Of a stretch of 5,006 nt of DNA, positions 1 to 3,959 are shown one piece after another. A program made the translations under genes and the position numbers. How positions within the stretch are numbered: position 1 is the stretch's first letter; every line of letters starts with the position of its first letter. Below the pieces are notes generated by a model, which saw nothing but the letters and a program-made list of their open reading frames with translations, did no database searches and was not told the origin of the DNA. Source of the DNA: Candidatus Omnitrophota bacterium. GTDB lineage: Bacteria > Omnitrophota > Gorgyraeia > Gygaellales > JAHJCI01. The stretch is taken from the NCBI GenBank assembly GCA_018813085.1, contig JAHJCI010000021.1, positions 1 through 5,006 on the forward strand. Direction: 5' to 3'.

Positions 1-1
1 T

Positions 2-58
2 ATTATGGAAAATAATCAAAATGAAGATGGAAGTATTACTATTCCTGAGGTTTTAAAA
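2..58 (+). pseudogene. serS: C-terminal fragment of seryl-tRNA synthetase (partial, broken at a junction)
   Basis: Read on the + strand from base 2, the codons give IMENNQNEDGSITIPEVLK. This closely matches, from memory, the conserved end of bacterial seryl-tRNA synthetases, where ENYQ-x-DG-x-x-x-(V/I)PEVLRPYM precedes the C-terminus. SerRS charges tRNA-Ser in the cytoplasm. The rest of the gene would lie to the left of the window. After the lysine at 56-58 the expected Pro-Tyr-(Met/Leu) is replaced by unrelated residues that are simply the antisense of the lptF-like gene, and the frame stays open until a TAA at 176-178. The authentic SerRS C-terminus is therefore missing here. With only 19 codons the call rests on motif recognition. 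The same bases also encode the last part of the minus-strand permease ORF. Confidence 0.68.
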
Positions 59-849
59 CGGGCTATCTCTGACTCAATCTCCTCTAGTGTCATATCTTTC
101 GGTTTCTTCTGGATTTCACCCTCGTTGCTCTTTGCGAGGTTCAGGTTTAAAAACAGGGTTTTGAAATTCAGCTTGTAAAATCTTCCCGGGTTACTCAGGT
201 CAGGCTCATCAGAAGTTCCGTCGATCAATTTTAGCTTTACCATTCCCTTCTCGGGCACGGGAACAAATTCGCCTTTTTTGGCAACGATAGTACGGCAGGG
301 ATTATTATCGGGCTGGGGTTCATAAATGCGTACCTGTTGAAGCAGGTTGCCGTCTATATGGTAGATAAAAATTACGTATTTATCAAAGGAATCGATAAAA
401 GTTCCCGCTTCAAGTGCTGCTCCGGGGCTTTTTATTCCGATTGAACTTAATGTCCTGCGTGAGGCAAAGTGCGCATAAGGTATGATCCTGTCGTTGAATA
501 AAACTAGAATCAGGCTTAAGATTAAGCCTAGCGTTAATAAAGGAGTAATCACTAAACGCAAGATGCTTACTCCGCTTGCGCGTATGGCTATGATTTCATT
601 ATCGCTTGCAAGGCGTCCTAAGGACAAAAGCGTAGCCACTAATGCGGCAATGGGAATGGTATAAGTAAGCAGCGCGGGTATAAGGAAGAAAAATAATTTG
701 GCAACATTAACGATATCAACGCCCTTGTTGATAATTAAGTCGGCTAGGCGGATGAGGTTGCCCTGGATCATTACCAGGGTTAAAACCACCAGGGAAACCA
801 TGAATGGGCCCAGGAATTCTTTCAGTATATAGTTGCGCAGAATCTTCAT
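16..849 (-). CDS. LptF/LptG (YjgP/YjgQ) family LPS export permease, C-terminal third missing
   Basis: This is an inner-membrane permease of the LptB2FG ABC transporter, which extracts lipopolysaccharide from the inner membrane and passes it to the LptC/LptA bridge. Visible parts are TM1 at about residues 12-34, TM2 at 49-77, the signature cytoplasmic stretch RLASDNEIIAIRASGVS at 79-95, TM3 at 97-118, then the periplasmic beta-rich domain at about 121-245. The linker TLEEIESEIARFKTSGI (254-270) normally leads into TM4-6. The protein stops at 277 residues, whereas family members are about 350-400, so the three C-terminal helices are absent. The last seven residues do not look like the family and lie in DNA that encodes a SerRS tail on the other strand. 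The truncation therefore coincides with a sequence junction and may be an artefact. The ATG start gives a typical family N-terminus but has no clear Shine-Dalgarno sequence. The gene lies downstream of comF on the same strand. LptF and LptG cannot be told apart from this half. Confidence 0.88.
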   Translation of the reverse strand: MKILRNYILKEFLGPFMVSLVVLTLVMIQGNLIRLADLIINKGVDIVNVAKLFFFLIPALLTYTIPIAALVATLLSLGRLASDNEIIAIRASGVSILRLVITPLLTLGLILSLILVLFNDRIIPYAHFASRRTLSSIGIKSPGAALEAGTFIDSFDKYVIFIYHIDGNLLQQVRIYEPQPDNNPCRTIVAKKGEFVPVPEKGMVKLKLIDGTSDEPDLSNPGRFYKLNFKTLFLNLNLAKSNEGEIQKKPKDMTLEEIESEIARFKTSGIVILPSSF

Positions 850-858
850 TTTTAATGA

Positions 859-877
859 GCCCCGCCATAGGGGGGGC
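859..877 (-). other. Short GC-rich imperfect hairpin upstream of lptF-like start
   Basis: GCCCCGCC (859-866), ATA, then GGGGGGGC (870-877) can pair as an 8-bp stem with one G-G mismatch and a 3-nt loop. It sits about 10 nt before the start codon of the permease gene, on the transcript running leftward. Its outer bases (875-877) are also the outermost bases of the longer hairpin next to it, so the two stems cannot both form completely. There is no T tract, so it is not a classical terminator. It could limit ribosome access to the permease start, but that is inference. Confidence 0.4.
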
Positions 878-921
878 GAATTGAACCCTTGACATCTACG
901 ATGTCAAGGGTTCAATTCGCC
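875..921. repeat. Perfect 22-bp inverted repeat with 3-nt loop at the comF stop codon
   Basis: Bases 875-896 and 900-921 are exact reverse complements, separated by TAC (897-899). I checked every position by eye and found no mismatch. On the leftward transcript the stem begins at the third base of the third-last comF codon and contains the last two sense codons and the TGA stop (914-912). It then fills most of the 62-nt comF-lptF gap. A stem this long would be very stable. Neither side is followed by a run of T, so a canonical Rho-independent terminator is unlikely. Alternatives are an mRNA-stabilising or processing hairpin, a small palindromic interspersed element, or a fold-back assembly or amplification artefact. 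Each arm contains TTGACA, but no matching -10 box was recognised beside it. Confidence 0.9.
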
Positions 922-1694
922 AGAGTTAAAACAAATATATTTCCTGCACCGCCAGCTTTCAGAAGAGAAGATGCTTCGTGGGAGGTTGCTGCGGTAGTTA
1001 ATACATCATCTATCAAGAGTATATTTTTGCCCTTTATTTGTTCCGGATTATCCAAGGAAAAAGCGTTTTCTATATTCTTCCAACGCTCTTCTTTGCTAAG
1101 TTCTACCTGGGGCTTACGCTGGTATTTACGCCGCAGGTTAGACAGAGAAAGAGGCAAGGAGAACTCTTTGGCAATCCGGCACGCTAAGAGCTCTGCCTGA
1201 TTGAATTCCCTCTCCTTTAATCTTATCTTGTGCAGCGGGATAGGCATTATTAAATCAAAACACTTCATGTTCAGGTGCTGTTGCCGGATGAAATTAATCA
1301 ATAACCCTCCCAGAAACGGACTTAAATAATCCCTGTTTTGATATTTGAATTTGTGGATGATTTCGCGAATTATGCCTTCATATTTATATGGACTAAGGGC
1401 GCGCTGGAAAGCAAAGTTTTTTCTCAGGCAGGCCGGGTGAGCCTTGTTCTTGAGTTCTTGAGCGCGTATTTGCCTTCCGCAGATAATACAAAGAGGCGGT
1501 ATATTTCCTTTAATCCCGCTGCGGCAATCAGAGCAGAGTATATTATCTATCGTATTATCTGCTAAAGGGTTATGGCAAATTAGGCAGGTCTTAGGATAAA
1601 GGATTTCCAGGAATTGATTAAATATGGTTTTCAGGCCCAAGCAGGGTTTAAGCTCTTTTTTTACTATACCCCTGTTTAAGGTTGCATTCGGCAT
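912..1694 (-). CDS. comF: ComF family protein (zinc ribbon plus phosphoribosyltransferase-type domain)
   Basis: This is a ComF/ComFC/GntX-family protein, known in naturally competent bacteria as a cytoplasmic factor for uptake of transforming DNA. It is also widespread in bacteria not known to be competent. The N-terminal zinc-binding region has CxxC pairs at C37/C40, C54/C57 and C69/C72, then H86-x2-C89, where histidine appears to stand in for the usual cysteine. The PRTase-type domain follows, with KFKYQNRDYL (115-124), the family motif REFNQAELLA (162-171) and the PRPP-binding loop NILLIDDVLTTAAT (224-237). It ends in VLTLAN, like the VLTLAR ending of many relatives. At 260 residues it is slightly long for the family. 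Homologs usually begin near the LYPKTC segment, so the first 15-20 residues may be an extension, but no better start codon was found. A strong promoter lies directly upstream and leaves almost no 5' leader. It is divergent from pyrE and precedes the LPS permease gene. The family call is firm; a competence role is not shown here. Confidence 0.93.
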   Translation of the reverse strand: MPNATLNRGIVKKELKPCLGLKTIFNQFLEILYPKTCLICHNPLADNTIDNILCSDCRSGIKGNIPPLCIICGRQIRAQELKNKAHPACLRKNFAFQRALSPYKYEGIIREIIHKFKYQNRDYLSPFLGGLLINFIRQQHLNMKCFDLIMPIPLHKIRLKEREFNQAELLACRIAKEFSLPLSLSNLRRKYQRKPQVELSKEERWKNIENAFSLDNPEQIKGKNILLIDDVLTTAATSHEASSLLKAGGAGNIFVLTLAN

Positions 1695-1701
1695 ACTTTA
1701 T

Positions 1702-1729
1702 ATAATAACAGTAAATTACTTTTTGTCAA
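1702..1729 (-). promoter_or_regulatory. Sigma-70-type promoter for comF (leftward), probably leaderless
   Basis: On the minus strand TTGACA (1729-1724) is a perfect -35 hexamer. A 16-nt spacer separates it from TATTAT (1707-1702), a 5/6 match to the -10 box. With usual spacing the transcript would begin at about 1695, immediately before the comF ATG at 1694-1692. The mRNA would then have essentially no leader and no Shine-Dalgarno sequence. Assignment is from consensus match and position only. Confidence 0.7.
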
Positions 1730-1735
1730 TTGACA
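1724..1735. promoter_or_regulatory. 12-bp palindrome TGTCAATTGACA joining two divergent -35 boxes
   Basis: TGTCAATTGACA is perfectly self-complementary. Its left half read on the minus strand is the comF -35 hexamer, and its right half on the plus strand is the pyrE -35 hexamer, so the two boxes abut with no gap. This may be just two consensus boxes back to back. It could also be an operator for a dimeric regulator, since such a protein bound here would cover both promoters. No regulator gene is visible in the window. Confidence 0.65.
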
Positions 1736-1758
1736 GTTGGGCATACTCATAGTAAAAT
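1730..1758 (+). promoter_or_regulatory. Sigma-70-type promoter for the pyrE gene string (rightward), very short leader
   Basis: TTGACA (1730-1735), a 17-nt spacer and TAAAAT (1753-1758) form a near-consensus promoter with ideal spacing. The expected transcription start is about 1765, only some 5 nt before the ATG at 1770. No Shine-Dalgarno sequence fits in that leader. This promoter also argues against the upstream in-frame TTG at 1737, which lies in the spacer and would not be transcribed. Confidence 0.72.
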
Positions 1759-1769
1759 ACTTCTCTGGT

Positions 1770-2327
1770 ATGAAGATAAAACAAAGCGCAAAATTTAGAG
1801 TTAAATTACTGCGGCTTCTCAGGCAAAAAGCCTTGAAGCGAGGCAGGATTGTTCTATCCTCAGGCAAGGTAAGTAATTATTATCTTGACGGCCGCCTTAT
1901 TACCCTTAATGCGCAAGGAGCATATTTAGCAGCGAAGATTATGCTGGAGTTAATCAGTTTAAGGAGGATTTCCGCTATCGGCGGCCCGACCTTGGGCGCT
2001 GATCCTATTGTTGGGGCGACTATTGCATTAGCTGGGGCAGCAGGTAAGAAGCTTGGCGGTTTCATCGTGCGCAAGAAGGTTAAAGGCCATGGCAGGCGGC
2101 GTTTAATCGAGGGACCTGTCTTGAAGAAGGGCAACAGGGTGGTTTTGGTAGATGATGTTGTAACTACAGGAGGCTCTTTAATTGAGGCAAAAAAGGCCCT
2201 GGATAAAGAAGGGGTTATAGTGGATTGTGCGATTGTTATAGTTGATAGGCAAGAAGGCGCTTGCGAGAACTTAGCCATGGCCGGATGTCGACTTATTTCC
2301 ATCTTCAAAAAGAAAGACATACTTTGA
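1770..2327 (+). CDS. pyrE: Orotate phosphoribosyltransferase (PyrE-like)
   Basis: It catalyses orotate + PRPP to orotidine 5'-monophosphate, the fifth step of de novo pyrimidine synthesis, in the cytoplasm, probably as a dimer. In the 185-residue protein, SSGKVSNYYLDGRL (30-43) is the N-terminal OPRTase signature. GGPTLGADPIVGA (71-83) is the phosphate-binding region. RKKVKGHGRRRLIEG (101-115) is the catalytic loop with its lysines and H107. VVLVDDVVTTGGS (124-136) is the PRPP-binding motif, and VDRQEGA (158-164) is a further family match. Length fits the family. I chose the ATG at 1770 over the in-frame TTG at 1737 because the TTG lies inside the predicted promoter and its extra 11 residues resemble nothing in the family. 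The aminotransferase gene follows after 1 nt. Other PRTases such as xanthine PRTase are less likely given the K-x-HG loop. Its place at the head of an envelope-sugar gene string is notable, though UMP ultimately feeds UDP-sugar supply. Confidence 0.92.
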   Translation: MKIKQSAKFRVKLLRLLRQKALKRGRIVLSSGKVSNYYLDGRLITLNAQGAYLAAKIMLELISLRRISAIGGPTLGADPIVGATIALAGAAGKKLGGFIVRKKVKGHGRRRLIEGPVLKKGNRVVLVDDVVTTGGSLIEAKKALDKEGVIVDCAIVIVDRQEGACENLAMAGCRLISIFKKKDIL

Positions 2328-2328
2328 T

Positions 2329-3438
2329 ATGAAAGTCCCTTTTGTAGATTTAGGCATGCAATACAGGGCAGTAAGAAAAGAAGCCCTTCAGGGAATAGAC
2401 AGAGTTTGTAAAAGAAGCAATTTTATACTCGGCGATGAGGTTCGCAGGTTCGAGCAGGAATTTTCCGCATACTGCCGAATGAGGTATGCGGTTGGTTTGA
2501 ATTCCGGCAGCGATGCGCTTTTATTAAGCCTTCTGGACCTGAATATCGGTAAGAATGATGAAGTAATCGTTCCCGCCTTTACCTTCATTGCAACGGCATT
2601 GGCGGTTTCGCACTCAGGAGCCAGGCCGGTATTCGCAGATATCGACGATAAGACCTATAATATTGATCCCGCGGCAATAAAGAAGGTAATTAGCAAAAGA
2701 ACGCGCGCAATTATACCTGTCCATCTTTTCGGGCAAACGGCAGATATGAATCAGATCCTGAAAATAGCCGATAAATACGGCTTAAAGGTTATAGAAGACT
2801 GCGCCCAGGCCCACGGCGCAGTATATAAGCCTCGCAAGAAGAGAGCCGGTTCTATGGGAGAAGCGGGTTGTTTTAGCTTCTATCCGACTAAAAACCTGGG
2901 CGCTTTTGGCGACGGGGGCATGATTGTTATTAACAGCAAAAAGGCTTACAGGCGCCTGCGCATATTGCGCGATACCGGCAGGTCCTCTCATTATATGCAT
3001 ACAGTAAAAGGGTATAATTCACGTTTAGATACCCTTCAGGCAGTTGCCTTAAGGTTGAAATTAAGGCATTTGGATAAATGGAACAAAATGCGCCAGGCGA
3101 ACGCCAGGATTTATACAAGTTTATTTAAAGCCCATCCCGATATTATTTACCCTTACGAGGCAGCGTATTCCAGCCACGTTTATCATATTTATGCCTTGCA
3201 GGTCAAAAATAGAAGCAGGGTTTTCGAGCATCTTAAAAAAAAGGGTATCGGGGCAATGGTTCATTATCCTGTTCCTCTTCATCTGCAGAAGGCATATAAA
3301 GACTTAGGCTATATGCGAGGAGATTTTCCCATAGCAGAAAGAATAGCCCGCCGAATTATATCTTTACCAATGCATCCTTTTTTAAAGCGCAGCCAGATAG
3401 AATATGTTGCAGGGGAGGTTTTGCGAGTTTCAGGTTAA
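2329..3438 (+). CDS. DegT/DnrJ/EryC1/StrS family sugar aminotransferase (PLP-dependent)
   Basis: This is a fold-type I PLP enzyme that transfers an amino group, usually from glutamate, to a keto-sugar nucleotide to make amino sugars for surface glycans. Visible features in 369 residues are VPFVDL (3-8), the substrate/PLP region NSGSDAL (58-64), VPAFTFIATA (81-90), PVHLFGQTADM (130-140), IEDCAQAHGA with D157 binding the PLP ring nitrogen (155-164), FSFYPTKNLGAFGDGG with the Schiff-base lysine K188 (182-197), GYNSRLDTLQA (228-238) and VHYPVPLHLQ (311-320). The length is full. The PVHLFGQ and FYPxKNLGAFGDGG wording resembles the 3-amino sugar subgroup (FdtB/QdtB-like), but the substrate cannot be assigned from sequence alone. 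It starts 1 nt after the pyrE stop with no strong ribosome site, which suggests translational coupling. Genes after it encode a DUF4254-like protein and a GT9 transferase, supporting a role in envelope polysaccharide. Confidence 0.93.
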   Translation: MKVPFVDLGMQYRAVRKEALQGIDRVCKRSNFILGDEVRRFEQEFSAYCRMRYAVGLNSGSDALLLSLLDLNIGKNDEVIVPAFTFIATALAVSHSGARPVFADIDDKTYNIDPAAIKKVISKRTRAIIPVHLFGQTADMNQILKIADKYGLKVIEDCAQAHGAVYKPRKKRAGSMGEAGCFSFYPTKNLGAFGDGGMIVINSKKAYRRLRILRDTGRSSHYMHTVKGYNSRLDTLQAVALRLKLRHLDKWNKMRQANARIYTSLFKAHPDIIYPYEAAYSSHVYHIYALQVKNRSRVFEHLKKKGIGAMVHYPVPLHLQKAYKDLGYMRGDFPIAERIARRIISLPMHPFLKRSQIEYVAGEVLRVSG

Positions 3439-3460
3439 AGGGTTGCCGGTTTACCCAGAG

Positions 3461-3467
3461 AAAGGAG
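3461..3467 (+). promoter_or_regulatory. Ribosome binding site AAAGGAG for the DUF4254-like gene
   Basis: AAAGGAG lies 9 nt before the ATG at 3477 and is the clearest Shine-Dalgarno sequence in the window. It supports that start. It also shows the organism uses Shine-Dalgarno initiation, which makes its absence before comF and pyrE more telling. Confidence 0.75.
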
Positions 3468-3476
3468 CAACTAGCC

Positions 3477-3959
3477 ATGGCTGAGACATTGGGAAGCCTT
3501 ATAGATAAACTGACGATCAAGGATTTGAGGCAGCATAATTTAAAAAGTATGCTCAATTCAAAAAATAAAAAATTTTCTGCCTCTGAAATAAAAAAGAAAT
3601 TAGTCTTGATAAAGGCCCAGAGGCAGGATTTAATACAAGAAATTGATGATTTTATCATTGCGGCAGCCCGGGGGAAGGTAAAAATAAGAGAAGAGAAGCT
3701 AAAGCTCTATAATGCCCCTGAGCACATCGGAAGGATACCGGCGTCTAAAAGTATCGCTAAGATAATTTCTGCCCTGGCCGGGAAGAACCTGGAGTTATGG
3801 AATCTTGAGGATGAAGCCAGGAGAAAAGACGTAAGCGATGCTTACATAGGAAGAATCAAGCGTAAAATCGACTTAGCCAACCAGCAAAGGAACGACTTAA
3901 TAGACGGCCTGGATGAATTGCTAGAGAAATGCCTGAAGAAAAGCATATCCTCATCGTAA
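3477..3959 (+). CDS. DUF4254-like small helical protein with internal duplication
   Basis: This 160-residue, charged, mostly helical, soluble-looking protein has no signal peptide or membrane segment. The second half (about 93-155) resembles the DUF4254 family: it contains LELWNLEDEA (105-114) and KRKIDLANQQRNDLIDGLDELL (128-149), with the W-x-L-E-D and K-R-x-I-D-x-x-N-Q-x-R patterns. I recall DUF4254 proteins being encoded near GT9 glycosyltransferases; their biochemical function is not known to me. The first half (about 5-67) repeats the same pattern in weaker form: LGSLIDKLTIKDLRQHNL aligns with IAKIISALAGKNLELWNL at an offset of 88, and KAQRQDLIQEIDDFI aligns with NQQRNDLIDGLDELL at an offset of 89. 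The first copy lacks the W and E-D positions. A linker of about 25 residues separates the copies. A good ribosome site precedes the gene, and its end overlaps the GT9 gene by 31 nt, which suggests linked expression. The coding call is firm; the family name is from memory. Confidence 0.82.
   Translation: MAETLGSLIDKLTIKDLRQHNLKSMLNSKNKKFSASEIKKKLVLIKAQRQDLIQEIDDFIIAAARGKVKIREEKLKLYNAPEHIGRIPASKSIAKIISALAGKNLELWNLEDEARRKDVSDAYIGRIKRKIDLANQQRNDLIDGLDELLEKCLKKSISSS

Noticed and set aside
16..60. Simple frameshift as the cause of the permease truncation
   Set aside because: The other two frames leftward of base 42 give either an immediate stop or a sequence unlike the TM4 region, whereas the opposite strand reads convincingly as a SerRS tail. 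A junction explains both truncations.
875..921. Rho-independent terminator for comF
   Set aside because: The stem is strong, but neither strand has a T run directly after it; on the leftward strand it is followed by C-rich sequence. It is kept only as an inverted repeat.
900..925. Possible tRNA remnant, because GGGTTCAATTC resembles a T-loop
   Set aside because: The flanking bases do not form a T-stem (GG opposite GC), and no anticodon or acceptor stem could be found. The match is a by-product of the inverted repeat.
889..1200. Open frame on the + strand (103 codons) opposite the end of comF
   Set aside because: It is antisense to a well-supported comF gene, begins inside the inverted repeat and resembles no known protein.
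1737..1769. Longer pyrE start at the in-frame TTG (11 extra residues)
   Set aside because: The TTG lies in the spacer of the predicted promoter, has no ribosome site, and its residues do not extend family similarity. The ATG at 1770 fits better.
1676..1867. Minus-strand open frame of 63 codons across the divergent promoter region
   Set aside because: It overlaps the start of pyrE, the promoter region and the first codons of comF in another frame, with no recognisable protein features.
1880..2320. Minus-strand open frame of 146 codons opposite pyrE
   Set aside because: It is the antisense shadow of a gene with complete OPRTase motifs. Its composition (rich in S, P, T) is typical of antisense translation.
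3356..3658. Minus-strand open frame of 100 codons opposite the DUF4254-like gene
   Set aside because: The + strand gene has a good ribosome site and family-like repeats, while this frame has neither.
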